From Streptomyces gardneri (GTDB lineage Bacteria; Actinomycetota; Actinomycetes; Streptomycetales; Streptomycetaceae), in NCBI RefSeq assembly GCF_006539185.1, contig NZ_BJMN01000011.1, positions 62,001-126,000 of the forward strand: a stretch of 64,000 nucleotides of DNA, in the 5' to 3' direction. How positions within the stretch are numbered: position 1 is the stretch's first letter; each line of letters opens with the position of its first letter. This document shows positions 51,179-60,234 of the stretch, in pieces. The notes under the pieces are model-generated. The model made no database searches. It saw only the letters and a program-made list of their open reading frames with translations, and was not told the DNA's origin. The position numbers and the translations under genes were made by a program.

Positions 51179-51811
51179 ATGACCGCGTCCACCACCCTGC
51201 GCGATGTGATCGGCCTGCCCCAGGATCTTCCGCGCCTGGCCGAGTCCACCCTGGTCATGATCGACTTCCAGAACACCTACCGCACCGGCGTCATGCTGCT
51301 CGACGGTGCCGAGGAGGCCGTGGCCGCCGGAGCCCGTCTGCTCGCGGCCGCCCGCGCGGCCGGCACGCCCGTCGTGCACGTCGTGAACGACGGCGGCGAG
51401 GGAACTCCCTACGACATCCGGGCCGAGATCGGCTCGATCAGCGCCGAAGTCGCCCCGATCGAGGGCGAGAAGGTGGTCGTCAAGCAGGTCCCGAACGCCT
51501 TCCACGCCACGGACCTGGAGCAGACCCTCAAGGACCTCGGCGTCGGCACCGGCGCCGACCTCGTCATCGCCGGATTCATGACGCACATGTGCGTCCTCTT
51601 CACCGCGCAGGGCGCCTTCAACCTCGGCTACCGCCCGACCGTCGTCGCCGAGGCCACCGCCACCCGCCCGCTGGCCGCGCCGGACGGCACCGTCCTCACG
51701 TCGGACGCGCTCCAGGCGGCGAGCCTGACGACGGTCTCCGACCTGTTCGGCACCGTCGCGCGCACGGTCGACGAGCTCGTGGCCCCGACACCGGCCGGCC
51801 GACCCGCGTAA
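51179..51811 (+). CDS. Isochorismatase-family cysteine hydrolase
   Basis: A 210-residue cysteine hydrolase. The triad is Asp29 (VMIDFQNTY), Lys102 (VVVKQVPN) and Cys138 (MTHMCVLFTA), with the following helix. Families include isochorismatase, nicotinamidase and N-carbamoylsarcosine hydrolase; the short, soluble form with MTHMC fits an amidase-type hydrolase. There is no siderophore cluster nearby. GGAAGGA precedes the ATG. It is divergent from its likely TetR regulator. Confidence 0.93.
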   Translation: MTASTTLRDVIGLPQDLPRLAESTLVMIDFQNTYRTGVMLLDGAEEAVAAGARLLAAARAAGTPVVHVVNDGGEGTPYDIRAEIGSISAEVAPIEGEKVVVKQVPNAFHATDLEQTLKDLGVGTGADLVIAGFMTHMCVLFTAQGAFNLGYRPTVVAEATATRPLAAPDGTVLTSDALQAASLTTVSDLFGTVARTVDELVAPTPAGRPA

Positions 51812-51960
51812 AGGCCGACCGCACCGGGAGTTCACCCGGGGTGTACCGGAAAACCGCCTGATGATCGGTTACGGGTCGCCCGCCTCGGCGGTAATGGCGG
51901 TCGGCCCGTGACGACTCCACCTCCGGGCGTTCCCGCTCCGTGCGCCCCCCTGGAGGACGT

Positions 51961-54675
51961 GTGCCCCCCGCCGCCGAGACCGTGCTCGACGAGGTCGACG
52001 GCGGGGAGGGAGCGGGATCGTCGCGGCGCCGACCGGGACTCCGCTCGCGGGGGTGGCTCGTCCCGGCCGTCGCCGCCCCGCTCTCGGCCGCCCTGTTCAC
52101 CGCCGTCCTGCTCGGCCTCGCGACCGCGCTGTCCCGCACGTACCCCTTCGGGCCCGTGACCAGGAACGTCGTCGACCTCGGCCAGCAGTACCTGCCGTAT
52201 CACGCGTACTGGCGCGCCCTCCTGCTCGGCGAGACGTACGGCGACGCCTTCCTCAACTGGAACTCCGGCTTCGGCTCCAACTTCCTCGGCGACATCGGCA
52301 CCTACCTGAGCAGCCCCTTCGATCTGCTGGTCGTCGCCTTCCCGGCGGACCGGATCGAGCTCGCCCTGTACGTCGTCACGGCCGCCAAGATCAGCGCCGC
52401 GGGCGGCGCGGCGGCGCTGCTGCTCGTACGGCTGCGCCCCGGCCCCTGGCCCGTCGCCGCCGCGCTCGGCACCGCGTACGCCCTCTCCGGGTGGACCCTC
52501 AACCACGGCGCCACCGTCCCCATGTGGCTCGACGGGCTTCTCGCCTTCCCGCTGCTCTGCCTGGTCGCCGAGTGGGCCCGCACCGGCCGCCGGCCCCTCC
52601 TCGGCCCCGTCGTCGTCGCCCTGGCCTGGATCGCCAACTTCTACACCGCCTACATGGCCACCCTCGGCGCGGCCGTCTTCCTCGTCGTCAGGCTCCTCAC
52701 CGCGGAGGAGGGCGCGGCCGCCCGGCGGCGGATCGCCGGGGTCCTCCGTGCCGCGCGGAGCGTGCTCATCGGCATCGGGCTCGCCGCGCCGCTCGTCGTG
52801 GTCGTCTTCCTCGGCACCAAGGTCGCCGACCCGACCCCCGTGACGACCTTCGCGCCCGCCGCCCCGACGGATTTCCTCGCCCGGTTCCTGCCCGCCACCG
52901 CGGGCGTGACCAGCCCCGCCCTCTTCATCGGTACGCCCGCCCTCGCCCTCGCCCTGACCCTGCCCTTCAACCGGGCCGTCGCCCCGCGCGTCCGGGCCGG
53001 CTGGACGGTGGCGGTCGTCCTGGTGACGCTCTCTCTCCAGTGGGAGCCCACTCATCTGCTCTGGCACGCGGGCGCCTCGCCCAACGGCAATCCGTACCGT
53101 CAGACCTTCGTCCTGAGCGGCCTCCTGCTGATCGCCGCGTGGCTGTCGGTCGCCCGGGGAGTGCCCCGGCCGGCCGCGCTTCTCGCGAGCGGCGCGCTGC
53201 TCGGGGCCCTGGCGTGGGCGGCCGGGGGCAGCGTCGAGATCGACGACTGGACCTTCCCCGCGTTCCTCGCCGCCGCGGCCCTGACGCTCGCGGCCGCCCT
53301 CCTCGCCAGGCAGGACGTCCGCCGGAGGGCTGCCGGCGCAGACGGGAACGCCGCCGGCGCAGACGGGAACGCCGCCGGCGCAGACCGGAACGCCGCCGAC
53401 GCCGGCCGGAACGCCGGCCGCGCCGGGCCCGGCCTTCCCGCCCTCTCCGCCCTCCCCCTCCTCTCCGTTCTGGCCGTGGTCCTCTTCGTCGCCGCCCAGG
53501 CCGGCGAGACGGTCGTCACCGGGAAGCGGATCGAGGAACAGCAGCGGAGCGAGGTCGCCTGGTCGCCCCGGACCGGCCCCTGGCACGTGTCCGCGGCCCG
53601 CGAGGTCGCGCGCGCGGACGCCTGGCCCCGCCACCGCACGGACCCCGGAGAGGTGCCCGGCGGCAACGACGTCCTGCTCGTCGGGGGCCAGGGCGCCGAC
53701 TACTACAGCAGCCTCACCGCCGAGGTGACCTCCTCCACCCTCACCTCCCTGGGCTTCGGCCATTACGCCAAGGGCCGGCACCCGGTCACCCTCGACAACC
53801 CCGTGACCGACGTCCTCTTCTCCATCGGCACCCGGATGCGCTCGGAGCCCATGGAGCCGGTACGGCAGGACGCCCGGCCCCGCGCCGAGGTCACCGTCGC
53901 CACGACCCCCGTGCCGCCCCTGGTGACCGTCCGCCCCCGCGAAGCGCGTGCCCCGCGCCCGGAGGACTCCGCCTTCGTCCGCCAGGAACTCCTCCTCGGC
54001 TCCTCGGTGTACGAGCTGCCGCGGGACACGCGCCGCACCGGACGCACCCTCACCGCCCGCTGCCCGGCGGGCTCCGAGGTCTGGCTCTGGGCCCCCGAGT
54101 ACGAGGGCTCGGCGAGGCTCGCGGGGGAGGGGACGAGTGCCGTCGACTTCGACGGCAGGCCCCCCGCCGTCACCGCGCCCATGCAGGCGCTCGGGACCGT
54201 GCCCGCCTCCGGTGAGGTGAGCATCGACCTGCTGCCCCGGAAGGCCGGGACCAAGCTGCCCCGCCAACCCGTCGGCTGCCTCGTCAGGGCCCGACTCGAC
54301 ACCGCCGTACGTCAGCTCACCGCCACCGGCGCCACCCGCGTGAGCGCCGGCGGCCACAGCGTCACGGCCGAACTGCCCCCGGGCAGCACGGGCGTCGCCG
54401 TGCTCGCCGCGCCCCGCATCTCCGGCTGGCGCTGCGCCGCGGGCGACGCGGAAGCCGCACCCGCCCGCGCGTATCAGGGGCTCGTCGCCGTCCCGCTCGA
54501 CGGGCGGGCGACCACGGTGAACTGCTTCTTCCGGCCGCCGGGGCTCCGTCTCGGCGGCGCCGTCGGGGCGGCCGCGCTCCTCGCCCTGGCCGCGACGGCG
54601 GGTTTCCACCGGAGACGACAAGAGTTCACCCGGAGTGCACCCGCGGATCGTTCAGCCGGAAAAGTGGACGGCTAA
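51961..54675 (+). CDS. YfhO-family membrane protein
   Basis: A large inner-membrane protein of about 904 residues with roughly 12 hydrophobic helices in the first two thirds and one near the end, and a long extracytoplasmic soluble region (about 480-860). YfhO-type GT-C proteins add or move sugars in wall teichoic or lipoteichoic acid, so a glycosyltransferase role from a lipid-linked sugar is plausible. The motif VVDLGQQYLPYHAYWRALLLGE with a conserved Asp and NWNSGFGSNFLGD is typical. The start is uncertain; GTG 51961 follows GGAGGA. It carries an in-frame 21-bp repeat. A GT2 gene follows after 50 bases. Confidence 0.85.
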   Translation: MPPAAETVLDEVDGGEGAGSSRRRPGLRSRGWLVPAVAAPLSAALFTAVLLGLATALSRTYPFGPVTRNVVDLGQQYLPYHAYWRALLLGETYGDAFLNWNSGFGSNFLGDIGTYLSSPFDLLVVAFPADRIELALYVVTAAKISAAGGAAALLLVRLRPGPWPVAAALGTAYALSGWTLNHGATVPMWLDGLLAFPLLCLVAEWARTGRRPLLGPVVVALAWIANFYTAYMATLGAAVFLVVRLLTAEEGAAARRRIAGVLRAARSVLIGIGLAAPLVVVVFLGTKVADPTPVTTFAPAAPTDFLARFLPATAGVTSPALFIGTPALALALTLPFNRAVAPRVRAGWTVAVVLVTLSLQWEPTHLLWHAGASPNGNPYRQTFVLSGLLLIAAWLSVARGVPRPAALLASGALLGALAWAAGGSVEIDDWTFPAFLAAAALTLAAALLARQDVRRRAAGADGNAAGADGNAAGADRNAADAGRNAGRAGPGLPALSALPLLSVLAVVLFVAAQAGETVVTGKRIEEQQRSEVAWSPRTGPWHVSAAREVARADAWPRHRTDPGEVPGGNDVLLVGGQGADYYSSLTAEVTSSTLTSLGFGHYAKGRHPVTLDNPVTDVLFSIGTRMRSEPMEPVRQDARPRAEVTVATTPVPPLVTVRPREARAPRPEDSAFVRQELLLGSSVYELPRDTRRTGRTLTARCPAGSEVWLWAPEYEGSARLAGEGTSAVDFDGRPPAVTAPMQALGTVPASGEVSIDLLPRKAGTKLPRQPVGCLVRARLDTAVRQLTATGATRVSAGGHSVTAELPPGSTGVAVLAAPRISGWRCAAGDAEAAPARAYQGLVAVPLDGRATTVNCFFRPPGLRLGGAVGAAALLALAATAGFHRRRQEFTRSAPADRSAGKVDG
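53332..53415 (+). repeat. In-frame 21-bp tandem repeat in the YfhO-like gene
   Basis: Three near-exact 21-bp units (53332-53352, 53353-53373, 53374-53394) and a fourth diverged one, coding AGADGNA-type heptads in a loop between membrane segments. Likely length-variable between strains. Confidence 0.85.
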
Positions 54676-54725
54676 CCTGCCCGCCGTACCGGCGTTTTTT
54701 GTTCGATTCAGTGTGGGGATTCCGA

Positions 54726-55691
54726 GTGCCAAAGCTGTCCGTCGTCGTTCCGTTCCACAATGTCGGGCCCTATGCGCCCGACACCCTGCGGAGTCTCGCG
54801 AACAACGCGAACCCGGAATTCGAGTTCCTGCTGATCGACGACTGCTCGACGGACGACACCCCGGAAATCCTCGACCGCTGGCGCGACCGTCTCCCGAACG
54901 CCACCGTCATCCGGCACGAGACGAATCTCGGCGTCGCTCAGGCGCGCAACACCGGAATCGACGCGGCGAGGGGCGACTACCTCACCTTCCTGGACGGCGA
55001 CGACTGGTACGCGCCCGGCCACCTGAGCGCCGCCGTGGCCGGGATCTCCCGTCTGGACTGTGATTTCGCCCGTACGGACCACGTCCTTGCGGAAGGCCGG
55101 AAGCGGCAGATCCGCTACGCCCCCGCCAAGATCCGCGACGCGGTGATGGACCCCAGGGACGGCATCTCGCCCGCCAGCATGGTGACGATGGTCGACTATC
55201 CCTTCGTCCCCTTCGGCATTTACAGCGGACGGCTCTTCGAGAAGGGCGCCTCGCGTTTCGAGACCTCTCTGAAAACAGCAGAGGACCGCCTCTGGGTATG
55301 GCGCCTCCACCTCAAGGCCCGGACATTCGCGGCGCTTTCCCTGCACGGTGTCTTCTACCGGCGGGGCGTCACCACCTCGCTCACCCAGATCACCGACAAC
55401 CGGCAGCTGGACTTCATCACCTCGTACGATCTCCTGCTCGACGACGTCTCCCGGGACGCCGAGGCGGACCGGTTCCTGCCGAAGGCCGTCCGCACCTACT
55501 GCGCGATGATCGCCTTCCACATGGGCAAGGTCGGGAAGTACGAGCCCGAGGTCGCCGCCCGGCTGCGCACCGACGTCGGCGACGCCCTGCGCCGCATGCC
55601 GCAGCAGGTTCTCGATGAGACCCTCACGACCATGGACACCCCTCGCAGCACCCTCCTCCGGAGCCTGCGCGAAACCGGAAGGACCGCCTGA
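54726..55691 (+). CDS. Family 2 glycosyltransferase
   Basis: A 321-residue inverting GT-A enzyme. Nucleotide-sugar binding: VVVPFHNVGPY at 5-15, IDDCSTDDTPEI near 38-48, and the metal DxD in LDGDDWYAPGH near 85. The C-terminal helical part contains FEKGASRFETSLKTAEDRLWVW. The donor and acceptor are unknown. The GTG at 54726 follows GGGGATTCCGA. It lies between the YfhO-like gene and a polysialyltransferase-like gene, with tight spacing (3 bases to the next start), so the three likely build one surface glycan. Confidence 0.93.
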   Translation: MPKLSVVVPFHNVGPYAPDTLRSLANNANPEFEFLLIDDCSTDDTPEILDRWRDRLPNATVIRHETNLGVAQARNTGIDAARGDYLTFLDGDDWYAPGHLSAAVAGISRLDCDFARTDHVLAEGRKRQIRYAPAKIRDAVMDPRDGISPASMVTMVDYPFVPFGIYSGRLFEKGASRFETSLKTAEDRLWVWRLHLKARTFAALSLHGVFYRRGVTTSLTQITDNRQLDFITSYDLLLDDVSRDAEADRFLPKAVRTYCAMIAFHMGKVGKYEPEVAARLRTDVGDALRRMPQQVLDETLTTMDTPRSTLLRSLRETGRTA

Positions 55692-55694
55692 CCC

Positions 55695-57134
55695 ATGGCT
55701 CCCGACACGCACTCCGCCATGGCCTCCGGCTCGGCCCCCGACCCCCGCCTGGTGCAGATCTTCCAGGTGTCCACCCTCTACGGCGCGGCCACCCTCGCGG
55801 CCGCGCTGGACGCCGGACAGTTCGGCCCGCGCGAGGACGCCCGCCGGCTCCTGCTGATCTCGCACAACGCCGAGATCCCGGAGACCGCGCTGCGCCTGGA
55901 GACGATGACCGGCTACGAGCGGATCGCCGCCCGCTTCGACGGCACGCTCGACTGGAACGAGACGATCCACCCGTACCACCCCGCCGCCTGGGCGCCCCGG
56001 CCCGAGGAGACCCCGCTCTGGCAGCGCGTGCTGCGGACCGCCTGGGGCCTCGGCACGGCGAGGGTCGAGCTGATCGTCGAATCCATCCAGGTCAACCCGG
56101 CCAAGGCCCTCGCCGCCGCCTTCCCCGAGAGCTCGGTCGACGTCTACGCGGACGGCCTCATGAGCTATGGCCCGACGCGCTCGGACCTGGCCCAGTCGAT
56201 CGCCATCCGCATCCGTCGGGTCCTCCACCTCGACCTCGTACCGGGGCTGCGGCCGCTGCTCCTGAGCGAGTACGGGGTCGAGCCCGAGCTCGTCCCCGAC
56301 AGTGCCTTCCGCGCGGTGCTCGCCGAGATCGCCGACGCCTCCCTGGCCGACGAGCGGGCGGACGCGGAGGCGAACTCGCCGATCGCGCGGGCCGTCGCCG
56401 CCGAGCCGACGGCCCTCCTGCTCGGCCAGTACCTCGCCGCCCTCAACCTCCTCACCGCCGAGGAGGAAGAGGAGCTGCACGTACGGATGCTGCGCGGCGC
56501 GGCGGCCGCCGGACACGGTTCGGTGGTCTTCAAGCCGCACCCGACCGCGCCCGTCCGCTACTCCCAGGCCCTCGACGAGGAGGCGGCGGAGCTCGGCGTA
56601 CGGCTCACGGTCCTCGACGGGCCGCTGCTCGCGGAGACCTTCTACGAGCGGTGCCGGCCGCGGCTCGTCGTCGGCTGCTTCTCCACGGCGATGCTCACCG
56701 CCGCCGTCTACTACGGCATCCCGATCGCCCGCGTGGGCACGGTCGAGGTCCTCGAACGCCTCACCCCCTTCGAGAACAGCAACCGGATCCCGCTCACCGT
56801 CGTCGACCACCTGGTCGCGGACCTGGAGGCGGGCGAGGAGCCGGCGGTACCCGGTACGGCCCCGGACTCGCTCTCGCCCCTGGTGCGGGCCGTCGGCTAC
56901 TGCATGCGGCACAAGAGCCACCCGGGGCTCCGTGAGGAGGCCACCCGCTTCCTGGCCGAGCACCACGCGGAGCCGGGGATCGCGCACCACTTCACCGAGC
57001 TGCGGCTGAAGCAGCTCGGTCTGCCGGGAGCGGCGGAGGCTCTCGCACCCGCCCCTGAAGCGGAGCCGGCGGTCGCGACCGGCACCGGCACGTCGCGGTT
57101 CCGCCGCAGCCTCGCCAGGGCCCGCCGGCCCTGA
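55695..57134 (+). CDS. Polysialyltransferase-family glycosyltransferase
   Basis: A 479-residue GT-B-like protein related to alpha-2,8-polysialyltransferases. Characteristic motifs are FKPHPTAPVRYS (the HP motif of the sialyl/capsule group) near 277-288 and VVGCFSTAMLTAAVYYG (the CMP/nucleotide site S/T) near 327-343. It starts 3 bases after the GT2 stop. In Streptomyces it need not transfer sialic acid; related proteins likely transfer Kdn-like or other nonulosonic sugars to teichoic acid-type polymers. A basic tail (RFRRSLARARRP) closes it. Confidence 0.88.
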   Translation: MAPDTHSAMASGSAPDPRLVQIFQVSTLYGAATLAAALDAGQFGPREDARRLLLISHNAEIPETALRLETMTGYERIAARFDGTLDWNETIHPYHPAAWAPRPEETPLWQRVLRTAWGLGTARVELIVESIQVNPAKALAAAFPESSVDVYADGLMSYGPTRSDLAQSIAIRIRRVLHLDLVPGLRPLLLSEYGVEPELVPDSAFRAVLAEIADASLADERADAEANSPIARAVAAEPTALLLGQYLAALNLLTAEEEEELHVRMLRGAAAAGHGSVVFKPHPTAPVRYSQALDEEAAELGVRLTVLDGPLLAETFYERCRPRLVVGCFSTAMLTAAVYYGIPIARVGTVEVLERLTPFENSNRIPLTVVDHLVADLEAGEEPAVPGTAPDSLSPLVRAVGYCMRHKSHPGLREEATRFLAEHHAEPGIAHHFTELRLKQLGLPGAAEALAPAPEAEPAVATGTGTSRFRRSLARARRP

Positions 57135-57198
57135 CCCGGAGGGCAGGCACAGGAGGGGGCAGGCGGGCAGGCGAGGTCGGTCAGGGTGCCGAGATCGG

Positions 57199-57972
57199 TC
57201 AGTGGTCGACGGACCTGACGAGCGTGAACACCGCGCCCTCGGGGTCCGTCACCAGGGCCTGCCGCCCCGCAGTGCCCTCCCTCGGCGGCTTCAGCACGTG
57301 CCCGCCGAGCTCCGCGACGAGCCGCGCGGCCCCGTCCGTGTCCTCGACCTCGAAGTACGTCATCCAGTGCGCGCCCCGTTCCCGGGGCAGCGCGTTCCCG
57401 ACGCCGTGCAGGGAGGCCACCGGGCGGTCGTCCAGGTGGAGCGTGGCGAAGTCGAAGTCGGCCGAGACGACCGGTTCCACCTCGTAACCGAAGATCGACC
57501 GGTAGAACTTGGCGACCGAGGACGTCTCGTACGTGAGCAGCTCGTTCCACACCGGGGTCCCCGGAGGTCCGGCCATCGCCGTGCCGTGGTGCGCCTCCGC
57601 CTGCCAGATGCCGAAGACCGCGCCGACCGGGTCGGAGCAGAGCGCCAGTCGGCCGGCCTCGCCCGCGTCCAGCGGGCCGACCGCGACCGTGCCGCCGCAG
57701 CAGCGGATCGTCTCGGCGGTCTCGTCGGCGTCGTCGGTGGCCAGATAGGGCGTCCAGGCGATGGGCAGATGCCGGTCGGGCGGCAGCTGGCCGATGCCCG
57801 CCACCTCCTCGCCGTCGAGCAGCGCCCGGACGTACGGGCCGAGGTGCTGCGGGCCGGGCAGGAACTCCCAGCCGAAGAGCGCGTTGTAGAACTCCTGTGT
57901 CCCGTCAAGCCCGTGCACCATCAGGCTCACCCAACAGGGCGTGCCGGGTGTGCGCCGAGTCGCCTCGGTCAT
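57199..57972 (-). CDS. VOC-family protein, two glyoxalase-like domains
   Basis: A 257-residue vicinal-oxygen-chelate protein made of two tandem halves, each starting with a strand like GTPCWVSLMVHG and GTPVWNELLTYE and ending with DPxGAVFxLxxS/Q. VOC family includes glyoxalases, dioxygenases and bleomycin-type resistance proteins. The ATG at 57972 has GGAGAGAG upstream; the long ORF continues antisense over the rhodanese gene without support. It converges on the polysialyltransferase gene and diverges from rhodanese. Substrate unknown. Confidence 0.9.
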   Translation of the reverse strand: MTEATRRTPGTPCWVSLMVHGLDGTQEFYNALFGWEFLPGPQHLGPYVRALLDGEEVAGIGQLPPDRHLPIAWTPYLATDDADETAETIRCCGGTVAVGPLDAGEAGRLALCSDPVGAVFGIWQAEAHHGTAMAGPPGTPVWNELLTYETSSVAKFYRSIFGYEVEPVVSADFDFATLHLDDRPVASLHGVGNALPRERGAHWMTYFEVEDTDGAARLVAELGGHVLKPPREGTAGRQALVTDPEGAVFTLVRSVDH

Positions 57973-58146
57973 CGTCACTCTCTCCTCGGACCATCGTCGT
58001 GGCCGTGCCGCGTGCCTCATGGCCGATGGTCGCACCGACGGGCGGGCGGCGCGTCCCGGCCGCACCGACCGTAGGGGGGCGCGTTGTGGCGCGAGGGCGC
58101 CGGGATGTCCCTCCGCGGCCGTGGCGGCTGCGCGAGGATGGCACCC

Positions 58147-58974
58147 ATGAAGCCCATCATCTCCGCAAGTGAACTTCTGAGCGAGTCGGCCGGGGCCCGG
58201 CCGCCGGTCCTCCTTGACGTCCGCTGGACGCTCGCCGGCCCGCCCGGACGGCCCGCGTACGAGGCCGGTCACCTCCCCGGCGCGGTCTACGTCGACCTGG
58301 ACGCCGAACTCGCGGGACCGCCCGGGAGCGGCGGACGGCATCCGCTGCCCGACGTGGCGGCTTTCGGTGCCGTGATGCGCCGAGCGGGTGTCTCCGCGGA
58401 TCGGCCCGTCGTCGTCTACGACGGCGGCCTCGGCTGGGGCGCGGCCCGTGCCTGGTGGCTGCTCCGCTGGGCGGGCCACCCCGACGTGCGGGTCCTGGAC
58501 GGCGGCCTCGCGGCCTGGACCGGGGAGCTCTCCGAGAAGACCCCCGAGCCGGAGCCGGGCGACTTCCGGCCGGAGCCGGGCGCGCTGGGGCTGCTCGACG
58601 CCGACGGGGCGGCCGAGCTGGCTCACGCCGGGCTGCTCCTGGACGCCCGCGCCGCGGAGCGCTACCGGGGCGACGTGGAGCCGATCGACCGGGTCGGCGG
58701 GCACATCCCGGGCGCGGTCTCGGCCCCGACGACGGAGAACGTGGACGCGGACGGCCGTTTCCTGGGCGCCGAGGCGCTGCGGGACCGCTTCACGGCCCTG
58801 GGCGCGGCCGAGGACGCCCCGGTCGCGGTCTACTGCGGCTCCGGCGTCTCAGGCGCGCATCAGATCCTGGCCCTGGAGATCGCGGGCATCCCCGCGGCGC
58901 TCTACGCCGGCTCCTGGTCGGAGTGGTCCTCGGATCCCGTACGGCCGGTGGCCACGGGACCGGACCCGCAGTAG
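58147..58974 (+). CDS. Rhodanese-like sulfurtransferase
   Basis: A 275-residue two-domain thiosulfate/mercaptopyruvate sulfurtransferase. The N-terminal rhodanese domain (to about 130) has no active-site cysteine: the position reads VVYDGGLGWGAAR. The C-terminal domain carries the loop CGSGVSGA with catalytic Cys230. The loop length (six residues after Cys, CGSGVS) fits mercaptopyruvate sulfurtransferase-type enzymes. The ATG at 58147 is preceded by a second ATG 9 bases before; neither has a strong ribosome site. Followed by repeat DNA and a strong hairpin. Confidence 0.93.
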   Translation: MKPIISASELLSESAGARPPVLLDVRWTLAGPPGRPAYEAGHLPGAVYVDLDAELAGPPGSGGRHPLPDVAAFGAVMRRAGVSADRPVVVYDGGLGWGAARAWWLLRWAGHPDVRVLDGGLAAWTGELSEKTPEPEPGDFRPEPGALGLLDADGAAELAHAGLLLDARAAERYRGDVEPIDRVGGHIPGAVSAPTTENVDADGRFLGAEALRDRFTALGAAEDAPVAVYCGSGVSGAHQILALEIAGIPAALYAGSWSEWSSDPVRPVATGPDPQ

Positions 58975-59018
58975 TACGGGGCGGGGCCCGTGGCGTCCGT
59001 ACCCGTCCAGACGGGCGG

Positions 59019-59121
59019 CGTACGCGCCCCTACGGACGTGTGTGGACGTCCGTACGAGCGCCGTACGCGCCCCTACGGATGAGTACGGACGTCCGTACGG
59101 GCGCCGTACGCCGCGCCCCCC
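59019..59121. repeat. 43-bp tandem repeat, about 2.5 copies, with internal palindrome
   Basis: Units at 59019-59061 and 59062-59104, with a partial third to 59121. They share CGTACGCGCCCCTACGGA and end ACGTCCGTACGNGCGC. Unit two contains the perfect 16-bp palindrome GTACGGACGTCCGTAC at 59083-59098. It lies between the converging rhodanese and sepH genes. Confidence 0.85.
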
Positions 59122-59173
59122 TACGCGAAAGGGCCCGCGCCGACCAGCTGCCCGGCGCGGGCCCTTTCGCGTA
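59122..59173. terminator. Bidirectional terminator, 21-bp stem
   Basis: Perfect 21-bp arms (59122-59142 and 59153-59173) around a 10-base loop, ending the rhodanese and sepH transcripts. One of the longest stems in the window. Confidence 0.9.
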
Positions 59174-59202
59174 CGGCTTTCACCCGCTCGCGCGGGGGCG
59201 GG

Positions 59203-60234
59203 TCACTCCTGCTTCTTGCGGCGCGTGCCGAAGACGATCTCGTCCCAGCTGGGCACCGCGGCGCGGCGGCCGGGGCGGACGCCGTCGGCCTCGGCCTGAC
59301 GGTCGGTGGTGCCGGTGAGGCGGTCACGGTGGCCAGAGACGGCACGCGGCATCAGGACGTCGGCGTACGCGGCGCCCGCGCCCGCCGAGGCGGCCGGGGC
59401 CGGGGGCTCCTCCGCCTCCGGCTCCTCCGAGGGTTCCGTGTCCGGAGGCTCGGGCACGACCATGTCGCCGCGGAAGCTGGGGACGGCCTCCAGGAGGCTC
59501 GTCAGCGTGTCCCGCTCCTCCTCCGGCTCGGGCGCCGGGGCGGGCGTCCGGTCCAGCCGTTCCAGCTGGCGGTCGAGCGCCCGGTCCAGGGGCCTGTCCC
59601 GGGGCAGCCGGGCGATGCGCGGCACGAAGGGGAAGCTCGGCTCCGGCGCGGCGGCGATCGTGTCGTCCGTCTCGCCGATCAGCGCACGGGCCTCGTCGTC
59701 CACGGCCTGGACGAGCCGCCTGGGCGGGTCGTACGTCCAGCTGGCCGTGTGGACCTCGCCCGCGACGCGGTAGACGAGCAGCACCTCCCAGGTGCCGTCG
59801 TCGCGCCGCCACGAGTCCCACTGCACGGTGTCCTTGTCGGCGCCGCGCAGCAGCAGCCGCTCCTGCACCGCCTCGCCGAGCTGCGGGCCGCTGTTCTCCC
59901 CGGGCCTGCGGACCGGGGTCTTGCGGGCCCGCTCCGCCATGAAGGCGCGCTCCGCGAGGACGGGGCCCTCGAAGCGGCGTACGCGGTCGACGGGGATGCC
60001 GGCGAGCTGGGCGACCTCCTCAGCGGAGGCACCGGCTCGTATCCGTGCCTGGATGTCGCGGGGGCGGAGGTGGCTCTCCACCTCGATCTCGATCTGACCG
60101 AGACGCGCGCGGTCGTTGCGCACGGCGGCGCGGAGGCGCTCGTCGATCGGAAGTGTGTACTCCGTGCTGTCAGCAGCCTTCAGCACCAGTCGTGTGCCGT
60201 CGTTGGAGACGGCCACGACACGCAGTTCGGGCAT
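59203..60234 (-). CDS. sepH: Cell-division regulator SepH (DUF3071)
   Basis: The 343-residue actinobacterial SepH. The N-terminal DUF3071 (about 1-190) starts PELRVVAVSNDGTRLVL and contains a helix-turn-helix-like part (SAEEVAQLAGIPVDRVRRFEGPVLAERA, here by SAEEVAQLAG and RVRRFEG). The rest is Pro/Glu/Ala-rich and disordered. SepH promotes FtsZ assembly during sporulation septation in Streptomyces. The ATG at 60234 has GGGAGG 5 bases upstream; an upstream GTG-type extension adds 29 unsupported residues. It belongs functionally with whiH 37 kb away. Confidence 0.93.
   Translation of the reverse strand: MPELRVVAVSNDGTRLVLKAADSTEYTLPIDERLRAAVRNDRARLGQIEIEVESHLRPRDIQARIRAGASAEEVAQLAGIPVDRVRRFEGPVLAERAFMAERARKTPVRRPGENSGPQLGEAVQERLLLRGADKDTVQWDSWRRDDGTWEVLLVYRVAGEVHTASWTYDPPRRLVQAVDDEARALIGETDDTIAAAPEPSFPFVPRIARLPRDRPLDRALDRQLERLDRTPAPAPEPEEERDTLTSLLEAVPSFRGDMVVPEPPDTEPSEEPEAEEPPAPAASAGAGAAYADVLMPRAVSGHRDRLTGTTDRQAEADGVRPGRRAAVPSWDEIVFGTRRKKQE

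Noticed and set aside
24635..59173. Perfect long inverted repeats as possible insertion-sequence ends or attachment sites
   Set aside because: All lie just after stop codons, between convergent genes or at operon ends, with short loops, so they are terminators; no transposase or integrase is present.
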